DNA of 64,000 nt from Streptomyces sp. TLI_146 (GCF_002846415.1 NZ_PJMX01000001.1:7936001-8000000), one strand, 5' to 3'. Counted from the stretch's first letter, positions 32,903 through 41,905 are shown. The notes: generated by a model not told the origin, from the letters alone. Translations and numbers: made by a program.

Positions 32903-33067
32903 GAGGTTCTCCTCTCGGATACGCGGCTCACGTCAGATACGTATGCCGCCGTACGCTGCGAAGCGTCTCCGGCAGGCTATGGCAGCTCACAAAGGCGGCC
33001 GTATCCCAAAATCTGGGGATGGCCGGGCTGTTGGGGGCGACGTATACGTGTGCGGGACCTTGCTGGG

Positions 33068-33517
33068 TCAGAGCCGGAACACGACTCCCCGCCACGTCCA
33101 TCCCGCGTCCAGGACCGCACCCCGCAGGGGGTTCTTCATCGCCGCGAAGTCGAAGCGGGCGCCCTCCGTGATCTGCGGACGGCCGTCGGTCCCGCGCTCG
33201 ATCGTCCAGTCGCGGGCGACACCGGTCACCTGCCCGCGCGCGTACTCGCGCGTCTGCGCCTCCCACTGCTCGTCGATCGCCCGCACCTCGTGCTGCTCCG
33301 GGACCAGACGCATCCGGGTGCGCACGGTCAGGCCCAGCTCCCGGACCCGGCACACCGCCACCAGGTCGGCACGCTCGGAAGGGGCACCGTTGCGCACGAC
33401 GAACGGCACGCCCGGCCCGTTGACCGCGAGCAGCGCGGCCCGGACCTCCGCGGCCGAACGCGCCGCGACACCGGTCTCGGGGTACCGGGTGCCGGTGAGT
33501 TTGTCGAAGATGCCCAT
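33068..33517 (-). CDS. Conserved hypothetical protein (149 aa)
   Basis: A 149-residue, soluble, mixed alpha/beta protein (MGIFDKLTGTRYPE ... GVPFVVRNGAPSERADLVAVCRVRE ... ARFDFAAMKNPLRGAVL ... GWTWRGVVFRL). The segment after VPFVVR looks like a strand-rich module, but I do not recognise a family. ATG 33517 was chosen because MGIFDKLTG is a typical start and upstream sequence looks non-coding. It lies 165 bp upstream of the RiPP peptide on the same strand; an operon link is possible but unsupported. Confidence 0.65.
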   Translation of the reverse strand: MGIFDKLTGTRYPETGVAARSAAEVRAALLAVNGPGVPFVVRNGAPSERADLVAVCRVRELGLTVRTRMRLVPEQHEVRAIDEQWEAQTREYARGQVTGVARDWTIERGTDGRPQITEGARFDFAAMKNPLRGAVLDAGWTWRGVVFRL

Positions 33518-33700
33518 CGGGACAACGTACGGACGCGGGATCGCACGGCACAAGATCTCCGGCGCCCGGGGGACGCGGCAGCGGTCCACGCGGAAGTCCA
33601 CCCGGACGGGTCATCCTTGCGGTGTTCCCCCGGCAACTCCTGTGCACCGCCGCTACGTTGGCCGCTCCCTTCGGCATCCCGGAGTCGCCATGGAGGCGTC

Positions 33701-33868
33701 GTGAAAGTCTTCTGGGTCCTCTTCGCCCTCGTGCTCACCGCACTCGCGCTGGGCGGATTCATCAACGCGGTGAAGGACGCCGACAAGGCGAGCCGCATCG
33801 GGGACCTCGTCATCAGCGCCCTGCTCGCCCTGGCGGCGCGGGGGAGCTGGAGGCGCGTCGGCACGTGA
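33701..33868 (+). CDS. Small membrane protein
   Basis: A 55-residue protein, GTG 33701, with GGAGG 4 nt upstream. The N-terminal hydrophobic segment (KVFWVLFALVLTALALGGF) is a single membrane helix, followed by a short polar loop (NAVKDADKASRIGD) and a second hydrophobic stretch ending in RGSWRRVGT. Probably a two-helix hairpin in the membrane. No function recognised. Confidence 0.65.
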   Translation: MKVFWVLFALVLTALALGGFINAVKDADKASRIGDLVISALLALAARGSWRRVGT

Positions 33869-34018
33869 GGGGCTTCGCCCGCCGAGGAGATCGCGGGGCG
33901 CGTCGGCGCACGTATGCCGCCTGGCCCGGCGTCGCACACACCGGCGGCGTCGGGCACCCCATACCCCCTGGGTAGGGTGGTCCCACCAGCACATCGTGAA
34001 CCGGAACAAGGAGCAGAC

Positions 34019-34849
34019 GTGAGCGAGCCGGCGTCCACCGCCCTGCAGCAGGAGATCGCCAGGGACCTCCAGGTCGCCGAGACCTTCGAGGCCGAGCGGG
34101 AGATCGAGCGCCGGGTGGCCTTCCTCGCCGAGCGGCTGACCTCCACCGGGCTGCGCTCCCTCGTGCTCGGCATCAGCGGCGGCGTCGACTCCACCACCAC
34201 CGGCCGCCTGTGCCAGCTCGCCGTCGAGCGGGCCCGGGCCGCCGGGCACGAGGCGTCCTTCTACGCGATGCGCCTGCCGTACGGCGTCCAGGCCGACGAG
34301 CACGACGCCCAGCTCGCGCTCTCCTTCATCCGGGCCGACCACGTGCTCACCGTGGACATCAAGCCCGCCAGCGACGCCGCCCTGGAGGCTTCGCTCGCCG
34401 CCGACGTCAGCTTCCGCGACGCCCACCACCAGGACTTCGTGCACGGCAACATCAAGGCGCGCCAGCGCATGATCGCCCAGTACACGGTGGCCGGCGCGCA
34501 CGACGGCCTGGTCGTCGGCACCGACCACGCCGCCGAGGCGGTGTCCGGGTTCTTCACCAAGTTCGGCGACGGCGCCGCCGACCTGGTGCCGCTGACCGGC
34601 CTGACCAAGCGCCGGGTGCGTGCCGTCGCGGACGCCCTGGGCGCACCCGCCGAGCTGGTGTGGAAGACCCCGACGGCCGACCTGGAGACGCTCGCCCCGG
34701 GCAAGGCCGACGAGGACGCGCTCGGTGTCACGTACGACGACATCGACGACTTCCTGGAGGGCAAGCCGGTGGACGAGCGGGCCTTCGAGACGATCGTCCG
34801 CCGCTACCGCCTCACCGAGCACAAGCGCCAGCTGCCGATCGCGCCGTAG
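34019..34849 (+). CDS. nadE: Ammonia-dependent NAD+ synthetase
   Basis: Catalyses the last step of NAD biosynthesis: deamido-NAD plus ATP and ammonia to NAD. The 276 residues match the short, glutaminase-free type (E. coli 275). The P-loop LGISGGVDSTTTGRL (ATP pyrophosphatase SGGxDS) is followed by VHGNIKARQRMIAQY, VGTDHAAEAVSGFFTKFGDGAAD and WKTPTADLE, all family-typical. The GTG at 34019 (AAGGAG 6 nt upstream) fits the length. Stands alone; housekeeping gene within an accessory region. Confidence 0.97.
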   Translation: MSEPASTALQQEIARDLQVAETFEAEREIERRVAFLAERLTSTGLRSLVLGISGGVDSTTTGRLCQLAVERARAAGHEASFYAMRLPYGVQADEHDAQLALSFIRADHVLTVDIKPASDAALEASLAADVSFRDAHHQDFVHGNIKARQRMIAQYTVAGAHDGLVVGTDHAAEAVSGFFTKFGDGAADLVPLTGLTKRRVRAVADALGAPAELVWKTPTADLETLAPGKADEDALGVTYDDIDDFLEGKPVDERAFETIVRRYRLTEHKRQLPIAP

Positions 34850-34898
34850 GAGAGCCGCCGCACACCACGAATAGCGCTGTACGAGCGATCCGGCGCCT

Positions 34899-35831
34899 CT
34901 ACGGACCCTCCGTCAGCAACCCCGCCAGGTGGTCGGCGAATTCGGTGATCCGGTCCAGCCAGGGGCCGCCGCGGGCGATGCGGAATCCATGGCGGCGGCC
35001 CCAGAACGCGGTCTGGACGGCGTGCAACTGGGCCCACCGCCGGGTGCGTTCACGGTCGAGTTCCGCCGCCTCGGCGAAGACGTCGAGGGTGCGGTGGACG
35101 GCCTTGCGCAGGTCGTCCGCCGCGAGGAGCGCCCAGGCGCGGGTCTTGAGCAGCGTACCGCCGTCGTAGGCGGGGTCTCCCGCGTACCCCTTGGGGTCGA
35201 CGGCCAGCCATGGTTCGCGGTCGGCGCGCAGGATGTTGCGGGCGTGGAGGTCGCCGTGGACAAGGGTGTCCGGCTGGGCGCGGCCCAGTTCGCGGACGGT
35301 GGCCACCGCGGCCTCCACCACGTGGGGCGACAGCGCGTGCGTCAGTTCCGCGGCGTCCTTGCGCAGCTGCTCCTCCCAGGCGTCGGCCTGCTCCCGCAGC
35401 CGGGGCAGCCCGGGCGGCGCGGGGACGGCCAGTCGGCGATTGAGGCGGCCCGCGACCGTCACCACCTCGTCGTTGTCCTGGACCTCCTCCAGGGTCGACG
35501 TCCGCGCCCGCTCCAGCAGCATCGCGAACCGGTCGTCGTCGCGTTCGTACAGCAGGGCGGCGCCGCGCCCGCCCCACGTGGCGAACGCGTCGGGCTCGTG
35601 GACGTTGCCCGGATGCGGAAACGACACCTTCAGCACGGCGGGACCCTCGGCCGGCCGGCGCACCGGGACGATCACCCCGACGCCCCCGTGCATCACCTCG
35701 CCGTTGGGCACACACCCCCAGCGGTCCAGCAGCCCGTCGACGAGGGCGGGCAGCTCGGCGAGCCATACCGCGCCGGGTTCTCCTTCGCGCTCGACGGTGG
35801 TACGCGCGAACACCTCCGGTATCACGATCAT
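34899..35831 (-). CDS. Aminoglycoside/hydroxyurea phosphotransferase-like kinase (APH(6)-like)
   Basis: A 310-residue kinase-fold protein close in length and layout to APH(6)/streptomycin 6-kinase family members. The catalytic loop is DTLVHGDLHARNILRADRE and the DFG-like metal motif LAVDPKGYAGDPAYDGGTLL. N-lobe strands (GGVGVIVPVRR, PAVLKVSFPH, with Lys) and GGRGAALLYERDDDRFAMLLER follow the family. It may phosphorylate a streptomycin-like compound or an unrelated small molecule; resistance is not implied by sequence alone. Divergent from the M20 peptidase gene. Confidence 0.83.
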   Translation of the reverse strand: MIVIPEVFARTTVEREGEPGAVWLAELPALVDGLLDRWGCVPNGEVMHGGVGVIVPVRRPAEGPAVLKVSFPHPGNVHEPDAFATWGGRGAALLYERDDDRFAMLLERARTSTLEEVQDNDEVVTVAGRLNRRLAVPAPPGLPRLREQADAWEEQLRKDAAELTHALSPHVVEAAVATVRELGRAQPDTLVHGDLHARNILRADREPWLAVDPKGYAGDPAYDGGTLLKTRAWALLAADDLRKAVHRTLDVFAEAAELDRERTRRWAQLHAVQTAFWGRRHGFRIARGGPWLDRITEFADHLAGLLTEGP

Positions 35832-35906
35832 CTGGGCACGCTACGCGCCCGACGGGCCCCGGGGCCATGGATCCGTCGCCAAGGAGGGGGCAAGTACGCT
35901 GATCGC

Positions 35907-37007
35907 GTGAGCACGCACAAGAGCGTCGGCGTGAGTGTCGACGCGATGATCGAGGACCTCAGGACACTCGTCGAAGTCGAGTCTCCCTCGCGCGATCCGA
36001 AGGCCTTGACGGCCTCGGCCGAAACCGTCGCCGCCGTCATCGAGAACCGCCTCGGCGGGAAGGCCGTCCTCGTCGAGAGCGAGGCCGGGCCGCACGTCCA
36101 CTGGTCGGGCGGTGGCGATCCCCGTGTACTGATCCTCGGTCACCACGACACGGTGTTTCCGCTCGGCACGCTCGCGCGCCGCCCGTTCCGGGTCGAGGAC
36201 GGGCGGGCCACCGGCCCCGGTGTCTTCGACATGCTGGGCGGTCTGGTGCAGGCCGTCCACGGGCTGGCGGCACTCGACGACCTCTCCGGCGTCGAGATCC
36301 TGGTGACCGCCGACGAGGAGGTCGGCTCCGGCTCCTCCCGCGCGCTGATCGAGGAACGGGCCCTCGCCTGCGGCGCCGTACTCGTCTTCGAGGGCGCCGC
36401 CGACGGCGGCGGACTCAAGACCGGCCGCAAGGGCTGCGGCACGTTCCGGGTCTCGATCGCGGGCCGCGCGTCGCACGCCGGACTCGAACCCGCGGCGGGG
36501 GTCAACGCCCTGGTCGAGGCGGCACACCAAGTGCTGGCCATCGCGGCGCTCGGCCGTCCCGAGATCGGCACGACCGTGACCCCGACCGTCGCGGCCGCGG
36601 GCACCCTGGACAACGTCGTTCCCGCCGAGGCGACCGTCGTCGTCGACGTCCGCGTCGAGTCGGCCGAGGAGAAGGAACGTATCGAATCGGCGTTCGCGGC
36701 CCTGGCGCCGCACCTGGACGAAGCGCGGATCACGGTCGAGGGTGCCGTGGGCCGTCCCCCGATGCCCGAGTCGGCGTCGGCCGAACTCTTCGCGGTGGCA
36801 CGGAAGTTGCGCCCGGGCATCGAGGGCGTGGCAGTCGGCGGTGGCAGCGACGGCAACTTCACGGCCGCGCTGGGGGTGGCGACACTCGACGGCCTGGGAG
36901 CGGTCGGGGGCGGTGCCCATGCCGACCACGAGTACGTGGTGGTCGAGGCGATGGCCGAGCGGGCGGACCTCGTCACCGGGCTGGTGAAGGCGATCCGGAG
37001 CGCCTGA
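35907..37007 (+). CDS. M20-family metallopeptidase (carboxypeptidase G2-like)
   Basis: A 366-residue cytosolic M20 peptidase. Metal ligands and motifs: VLILGHHDTVFPLG (His, with the catalytic Asp two residues later), GPGVFDMLGG (bridging Asp), TADEEVGSGSS (general base Glu plus ligand), and GAHADHEYVV (C-terminal His ligand). The dimerisation domain sits between, after GRASHAGLEPAAGVNAL. Related to carboxypeptidase G2 and ArgE/DapE; likely removes a C-terminal Glu or hydrolyses an N-acyl amino acid. GTG 35907 lies ~20 nt after a GGAGGGGG stretch, so the start is slightly uncertain. Confidence 0.92.
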   Translation: MSTHKSVGVSVDAMIEDLRTLVEVESPSRDPKALTASAETVAAVIENRLGGKAVLVESEAGPHVHWSGGGDPRVLILGHHDTVFPLGTLARRPFRVEDGRATGPGVFDMLGGLVQAVHGLAALDDLSGVEILVTADEEVGSGSSRALIEERALACGAVLVFEGAADGGGLKTGRKGCGTFRVSIAGRASHAGLEPAAGVNALVEAAHQVLAIAALGRPEIGTTVTPTVAAAGTLDNVVPAEATVVVDVRVESAEEKERIESAFAALAPHLDEARITVEGAVGRPPMPESASAELFAVARKLRPGIEGVAVGGGSDGNFTAALGVATLDGLGAVGGGAHADHEYVVVEAMAERADLVTGLVKAIRSA

Positions 37008-37128
37008 CGGGAGCGCAGGGCGAGGCAGGGGGACGGGGGTCGGAAGTAAAGGGAAGGTCAACATCCGCTTATGATGTGGGCGACCTTGTCTTACTTGTCT
37101 GACTTTCTTGAGAAACCGGGGGAACCAC

Positions 37129-38154
37129 ATGAAGTTGACCCGCATGTCGACTCTTGTCGTATCCGCTGCCATCGCGCCGGCCGTCCTGCTCGCCTCCCCG
37201 GCGTCCGCCGCCGACACCGCCAGGGCTCACACCGTCTCGGGTGCGGGGGCGAAGGTCTCTGCCCTGACCCCTGAACAGCAGGAGGACAGCGACCGGTCCG
37301 AGATCCTCCGGCTGATGGCGGCCAAGGACGCGGGCCCCGGTCTCAAGGCGGCCGGGCGCAAGGCGATCGAGGCAGGGGCGGCGGCGATGCGGCACTTCCT
37401 TGAGGTCGGCCAGTTCGCCGCCCGTGACGAGGACAACGAGGTGCTGATCTCAAGGATCATCAGCGCGGGCGGTCCGCGGGTGCGGGAAGCGGGCAAGAAG
37501 GCGCTCAAGGGCACTCCGCAGGACCGTGTGAGGTTCCTGGAGAAGGGCCAGTTCCTCGCCCGCTTCGAGGACGACCGGGTGCGCACCGCGCAGATCATCA
37601 GCACCGGCGGGCCGTCGGTCCGTGAGGCCGGGCGCAAGGCTCTCGACGAGGACACTCCCGAGTCGATCAAGCAGTTCCTCGAAGTGGAGCAGTTCACGGC
37701 CCGCGCCATCGACAACCGTGCCCTGGTCAGCAAGATCATCAACGACGGCGGCCCGGCGGTGAAGGCGGCCGGGAAGAAGGCGCTCCAGGGTACGCCCGAG
37801 GACGTCCAGGCCTTCCTCGACAAGGGTCAGTTCGAGGCGCGCAAGAAGGACGAGGCCGACGCCGCGGCGCAGAACAACAAGCCGACCCCGAAGCCGAAGC
37901 CGGATACGGGCAAGCCCGGCGACGACAAGGTCGGCAAGCCGTCCCCGGCCGCCGAGGACAAGACGGACGCCGCCGAGCCCGACGCGGCGAAGACGCCGCA
38001 GCACAAGACCGCGGCCGACGACGGCAGCACCGGACTCGCCTCCACCGGCGCCGGTTCCGCACTGCCCTGGGCCGCGGGCGGCACCGTGCTCGCACTCGCC
38101 GGAGGCGCGGGCCTGCTGATCGCGTCCCGGCGCCGCCGGTCGGCCGAGGGATAG
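37129..38154 (+). CDS. Surface protein with ALF repeats and LAxTG sorting signal
   Basis: A 341-residue exported, probably wall-anchored protein. The signal peptide (MKLTRMSTLVVSAAIAPAVL ... SASA) is followed by a short linker and four tandem ALF repeats of ~43 residues. Each has a GxxVREAGKKAL-type helix and a [FL]LExGQFxAR motif. Then comes a Lys/Pro/Asp linker (NNKPTPKPKPDTGKPG) and the sorting signal LASTG, a hydrophobic helix and RRRR tail. LAxTG is the class E sortase pentapeptide used by Streptomyces surface proteins. GGGGGAAC precedes ATG 37129. Binding partner unknown. Confidence 0.9.
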   Translation: MKLTRMSTLVVSAAIAPAVLLASPASAADTARAHTVSGAGAKVSALTPEQQEDSDRSEILRLMAAKDAGPGLKAAGRKAIEAGAAAMRHFLEVGQFAARDEDNEVLISRIISAGGPRVREAGKKALKGTPQDRVRFLEKGQFLARFEDDRVRTAQIISTGGPSVREAGRKALDEDTPESIKQFLEVEQFTARAIDNRALVSKIINDGGPAVKAAGKKALQGTPEDVQAFLDKGQFEARKKDEADAAAQNNKPTPKPKPDTGKPGDDKVGKPSPAAEDKTDAAEPDAAKTPQHKTAADDGSTGLASTGAGSALPWAAGGTVLALAGGAGLLIASRRRRSAEG

Positions 38155-38160
38155 CGGCAC

Positions 38161-38304
38161 CCGTACTCCTCGGCGGCCGCCGTCCAGTTGGTCCACACCG
38201 AACCGGGGTGGACCAACCGCCTCTTCGGCGGCCGGGGCGCCTACTTCGAGGATCCGGAAGGCCACAATATGGAGATCATGACCCGTCCCTCCATCCGGCC
38301 GTAG
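38161..38304 (+). pseudogene. VOC (glyoxalase-fold) protein remnant
   Basis: A 47-codon frame with no start, ending at TAG 38302. Its end reads FGGRGAYFEDPEGHNMEI, the C-terminal metal-binding strand of VOC/glyoxalase domain proteins (normal length ~120-140 residues). Only the last third is present; the 5' end falls in unrelated sequence right after the surface-protein gene. Non-functional relic. Confidence 0.75.
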
Positions 38305-38334
38305 TCGATGCCGCGACGAACAGGAGCCTCATCC

Positions 38335-39222
38335 GTGGACAGTACGAGGATCGACGCGGGGCTGGTGCGATCCCTCCTGCACGCCCAGCATCCGGACCTC
38401 GCCGGGCTCGGCCTGCGTCCGGTGGAGGGCGGCTGGGACAACCAACTGTGGCGGCTCGGCGACGAGTTGGCCGTACGTATGCCGCGCACGGAACGCGCGC
38501 CCGAGCTCCTGCGCAAGGAGCACCGCTGGCTGCCCGTGCTGGCTCCGGGCCTTCCGCTCCCGGTCCCGACACCGCTGCGGACAGGGGAGCCGTCCGCGCT
38601 GTTCCCGGCGGTGTGGACCGTCGCGAAGTGGGTTCCCGGCGAGCCGGCCGACCGCGTTCCGGTCACCGAGGGCCACCGTGCGGCCGACACCCTGGCGGGC
38701 TTCTTGCGAGCACTCCACAAGGACGCGCCCGCCGGAGCTCCGGCCAACCCGGCGCGCGGCGTCCCCCTCGCACGGTTCACGGACGATGCCGAGAAGGGAC
38801 TCCAAGCCCTCGCCTCCCGCGTGCCCGCCGGCGTCCGGGACATCTGGGAGGACGCGGTCTCGGCTCCCGGCTGGACCCGGCCGCCGGTGTGGCTCCACGG
38901 TGACCTGCATCCCGCGAACGTCGTCGTCTCCGACGGCACGCTCACCGGCGTGCTCGACTTCGGTGAGCTCTGCGCCGGTGACCCGGCGGCGGACCTCGCG
39001 GCCGCGTGGCTGCTTCTTCCGGCAGGCTCGGCTTCGCGGTTCTTCGAGGCGTACGCCGACGCGGACGCGGCCACGATCCGACGCGCGCGCGGATGGGCCG
39101 TGCTGCGAGGCCTGGGCCTCATCGCCATCGGGCAGGCCTGGGAGCGCGGGCTTCCCGGCGGCAAGCAGAGCTGGGGACCGGCGGGCCGGGCGGCGCTGGA
39201 GCGTGTTCTGGTGGCCACCTGA
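38335..39222 (+). CDS. Aminoglycoside phosphotransferase-family kinase
   Basis: A 295-residue APH-fold protein. The catalytic loop is PVWLHGDLHPANVVVSDGTL and the metal-binding motif GVLDFGELCAGDPAADLAAAW. The N-lobe has GLRPVEGGWDNQLWRLGDELAVRMPRT with the ATP-binding Arg/Lys region. GTG 38335 has AGGAG 10 nt upstream; ATG 38308 in the same frame lacks a site. Substrates of this subgroup range from aminoglycosides to fructosamines and homoserine; the role is unknown. Confidence 0.85.
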   Translation: MDSTRIDAGLVRSLLHAQHPDLAGLGLRPVEGGWDNQLWRLGDELAVRMPRTERAPELLRKEHRWLPVLAPGLPLPVPTPLRTGEPSALFPAVWTVAKWVPGEPADRVPVTEGHRAADTLAGFLRALHKDAPAGAPANPARGVPLARFTDDAEKGLQALASRVPAGVRDIWEDAVSAPGWTRPPVWLHGDLHPANVVVSDGTLTGVLDFGELCAGDPAADLAAAWLLLPAGSASRFFEAYADADAATIRRARGWAVLRGLGLIAIGQAWERGLPGGKQSWGPAGRAALERVLVAT

Positions 39223-39296
39223 GAGCCGCCCCGCGCCGAAGGCCCGCGGCCTCACCGAAAGGCCGTTGAGATGCGGCCGTACGTCGGGGAGACTCC

Positions 39297-39851
39297 GTGG
39301 CCATGGAGTTCTTCTGCTACCACCGCGACCGGCCCGACTCCGTCAAGCTGCGCGCCGAACTGCTGGAAGCCCACTGGTCCTACATGGACGGGTACGAGAA
39401 GGAGCTGATCGCCCGCGGTCCGACCTTCGCCGCCGACGGTGAGACGCCCAGCGGCAGCGTGCACATCGTCGACCTGCCGGATCCGGCCGCGGCCCGCGCG
39501 TTCGCCTTCGACGAGCCCAACTACCAGGCCGGTGCGTACCGGGACGTGCTGATACGGCGGTGGCGCAACCTGCTGGGGCGGACCATGTGGGACTTCCCCG
39601 GCGGCCGGACCGGCGGCGACCGCTACCTGGTGCTCGGCCTCGGCGCCGGGGAGCCCGCCGACCTGGTCGGGCCGCCGGACCGGGACGACCTCATCGCGTA
39701 CGGTCCGCTGCTGTCCGACGACGGGGCCACCTGGGTGGGTACGGCGGCGCTCGTCCGGGCCCCGGACGCGGACGCCGCGCGCGCCGTACTCACCCACGAC
39801 CGGTATGCCGACATCGAGGTCCACGACTGGCAGTTCGGCGGACGGCGGTAG
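39297..39851 (+). CDS. Duplicated YCII-domain protein
   Basis: A 184-residue protein of two YCII-like ferredoxin-fold halves (~3-95 and ~105-184). Each has the family layout, e.g. MEFFCYHRDRPDSVKLRAEL then HIVDLPDPAAARAFAFDEPNY, and a second RYLVLGLGAG ... VRAPDADAARAVLTHDRYAD. The repeated DPAAARAF/DADAARAV phrase marks internal duplication. Start: GTG 39297, with GGGAG 5 nt upstream, or ATG 39303. Function unknown; some YCII proteins are peroxidase- or muconolactone-related. Confidence 0.75.
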   Translation: MAMEFFCYHRDRPDSVKLRAELLEAHWSYMDGYEKELIARGPTFAADGETPSGSVHIVDLPDPAAARAFAFDEPNYQAGAYRDVLIRRWRNLLGRTMWDFPGGRTGGDRYLVLGLGAGEPADLVGPPDRDDLIAYGPLLSDDGATWVGTAALVRAPDADAARAVLTHDRYADIEVHDWQFGGRR

Positions 39852-39878
39852 TCGGCGAGGGACGCGGTATGCCGCCGC

Positions 39879-40442
39879 TCACAGCCCCCTGGCGCCGTCG
39901 ATCCGCTCGCGGAGCAGGTCGGCGTGGCCGTTGTGCCGGGCGTACTCCTCGATCATGTGGATGAGCACCCACCGCAGCGACACCGTCCCGCGCCACGCGT
40001 CGTCGCCCTGGATGTCGAGGTGGGGAGCCTGCCGGACGAAGTCGTCGGCGTACGCGACCTCGTCCCGCCAGGCCTGCCACGCCTCCGCGATCGCCTCCGG
40101 GCCGTCGGACTCGGCTTCGTCGAAGTCGCTGTCGGGGCTGTCGGGGGTGGAGAAGAGGGGCGGGGCGTCCTCCTTGGCCAGCACCCGGCGGAACCACTGG
40201 CGTTCCACATGGGCGAGGTGGCGGACCAGGCCGAGCAGGGAGAGCGTCGACGGTTCCACGGACCGCGCCGCCAGCTCCGCGCCCAGGCCCGCACACTTCA
40301 ACTCCAGGGTGGCGCGCTGATCCGCGAGGAAGCCGAGGAGCATGGGCAGTTCGTCGCCCGTCGCGGGTCCGCTGAACCGCTGGTCGGGTCCGTCTCCGGT
40401 GAACAGTTCGGATCTTCTGGTTGAGGTAGTCACGCCGATCAT
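39879..40442 (-). CDS. DinB/DUF664-like four-helix protein
   Basis: A 187-residue mostly helical protein in the DinB/YfiT-like superfamily (DUF664). Metal-ligand histidines of the bundle appear in GLVRHLAHVERQWFRRVL (His-x3-His) and in LRWVLIHMIEEYARHNGHADLL, the conserved C-terminal His motif. Such proteins include bacillithiol/mycothiol S-transferase-like enzymes; in actinobacteria mycothiol is the likely thiol (family knowledge). ATG 40442 or 40445. Confidence 0.85.
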   Translation of the reverse strand: MIGVTTSTRRSELFTGDGPDQRFSGPATGDELPMLLGFLADQRATLELKCAGLGAELAARSVEPSTLSLLGLVRHLAHVERQWFRRVLAKEDAPPLFSTPDSPDSDFDEAESDGPEAIAEAWQAWRDEVAYADDFVRQAPHLDIQGDDAWRGTVSLRWVLIHMIEEYARHNGHADLLRERIDGARGL

Positions 40443-40570
40443 CATCACCCATGGCGTGCGGCGGCGGTCGCGAAGCCCCCGCCCCCTCCGGCGCGGTCTG
40501 TTGTCCTCCGCCCGCACTACTAGGGTCTGTTGACGCTCACACCGTGTCAGGCGCTGAACTCGGAGACGTC

Positions 40571-40894
40571 ATGTTCACCATCGGAGACTTCGCCCGGCAC
40601 GGTCGCGTCTCGGTCCGGATGCTCGTCACTACGACGCGACCGGTCTGCTGCGGCCCGCCCATGTCGTCGTCCTCAAGACCGTCCCGGCGATCCGGGTGAC
40701 GGAGCTGACCGGGGCGCCGCGAGCTTCGGACCGCAGGGGATCGGCCCGGTCATCGGGCCGCTCTACCAGGAGTTGTTCCGACGCCTCGGCGAGGCGGGTG
40801 TCACGCCCACGGGCCCGGGGAGGTCAACCTGGAGAGCCCGCAGGACCGCGACGCGTGGGTGACCGAGCTGCGGGCGCCGATCGCCGAACGCTGA
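40571..40894 (+). pseudogene. MerR regulator with GyrI-like domain, frameshifted and deleted
   Basis: Starts MFTIGDFARHGRVSVRML, a MerR HTH N-terminus. A single missing base then shifts the frame: the +1 frame restores HYDATGLLRPAHV. Most of the coiled coil is absent, and the sequence jumps to VVLKTVPAIRVTELTG, the start of a GyrI-like effector domain. Another shift restores AASFGPQGIGPVIGPLYQEL. A final jump gives EVNLESPQDRDAWVTELRAP and TGA at 40892. At least three frame changes and two internal losses make it inactive. Confidence 0.82.
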
Positions 40895-40912
40895 CTCCCG
40901 GCGAGGGCCGTA

Positions 40913-41860
40913 TCACGGTACGAGCACCAGCCTGCCCCGGATCCCTCCCTCGGCCAGCAGGCGATGCGCTTCGCCCGCCCGGTGGAGGGGAAGGGCGTCG
41001 GCGACGCGTGGGGTGAGCCGGCCCGTGTCGGCCAGTGCGGCGAGGTGGGCGAGGGCGGGGCCGTCGGCCGCGATCCACTCCTCGGCCACGGTGATGCCGC
41101 GCAGCGGGGTGGGCGCGGCGCCGCCGACCACGGAGACGAACGCGCCCCGGTTGCGCACCGCCCCCAGCGCCGTGATCCCGGCCACGGCGGCATCCAGCGC
41201 GCCGTCCACACCGCCGGGCACCAACTCCCGTACCGCCGCGGCGAGACCGGCGGAGCGAGGGACGAACCACTCGGCCCCGGCGGCTCGTACGAAGGCTTCG
41301 TCGGCGGGGCCGGCGCACGCCACCACCCGTATCCCGCGCAGGGCCGCCAGCTCCACGGCGAAGCCGCCCACCGCACCCGCCGCGCCCGTGACCAGCAGGG
41401 TCGCGCCCGGAGCCAGACCGAGCAGGTCCAGGGACTGGAGCGCGGTGAGACCGTTCAGCGGCAGGGTGGCCGCCTCCACCGGCGACAGACGGGCGGGGGC
41501 GTGCGCCACCGCCGCGGCGTCCAGCACGAGGTACTCGGCGTATGCGCCCAGGGGGACGTCGAGCCTGTCCCGCAGCCCGATGACCCGGTCTCCCGGGGCG
41601 AACACGGTCACTCCCGGGCCGACTTCGTCGATCCGCCCGGCGACGTCCCAACCTATGCCGATGCTGGTGCCGATGACGTCGCGGGGCGGCATCAGACCCG
41701 CCGCGATGAGATCCCCGGAACGGGTCGCCGCGTCGACCGGGTTCACCGCCGCCGCCTCGACACGTATACGTACCTGCCCGGTTCCGGCGACCGGCACCGG
41801 CACGTCCACCAGCTCCAGCGCATCCGGTCCGCCCACCGCTCGCACCACGATCGCGCGCAT
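40913..41860 (-). CDS. Zinc-independent NADP-dependent quinone oxidoreductase-like enzyme
   Basis: A 315-residue medium-chain dehydrogenase/reductase of the quinone oxidoreductase subgroup. N-terminal GroES-like domain (MRAIVVRAVGGPDALELV, then VNPVDAATRSGD and GWDVAGRIDEVGPGV), nucleotide-binding LLVTGAAGAVGGFAVELA, and C-terminal GITVAEEW and AGEAHRLLAEGGIRGRLVL. No zinc-ligand cysteines are evident. It likely reduces quinones or enones with NADPH. ATG 41860 has GGGAG 7 nt upstream. Divergent from an HxlR gene, whose product probably represses it. Confidence 0.88.
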   Translation of the reverse strand: MRAIVVRAVGGPDALELVDVPVPVAGTGQVRIRVEAAAVNPVDAATRSGDLIAAGLMPPRDVIGTSIGIGWDVAGRIDEVGPGVTVFAPGDRVIGLRDRLDVPLGAYAEYLVLDAAAVAHAPARLSPVEAATLPLNGLTALQSLDLLGLAPGATLLVTGAAGAVGGFAVELAALRGIRVVACAGPADEAFVRAAGAEWFVPRSAGLAAAVRELVPGGVDGALDAAVAGITALGAVRNRGAFVSVVGGAAPTPLRGITVAEEWIAADGPALAHLAALADTGRLTPRVADALPLHRAGEAHRLLAEGGIRGRLVLVP

Positions 41861-41905
41861 GTGCAACTCCCCACGTATGTCCGCCGCGTTGACACCAACG
41901 ACCCT

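Noticed and set aside
34899..35831. APH(6)-like kinase as self-resistance of the left-end cluster
   Set aside because: It is 30 kb away, with unrelated genes between, and the cluster's product class is unknown.
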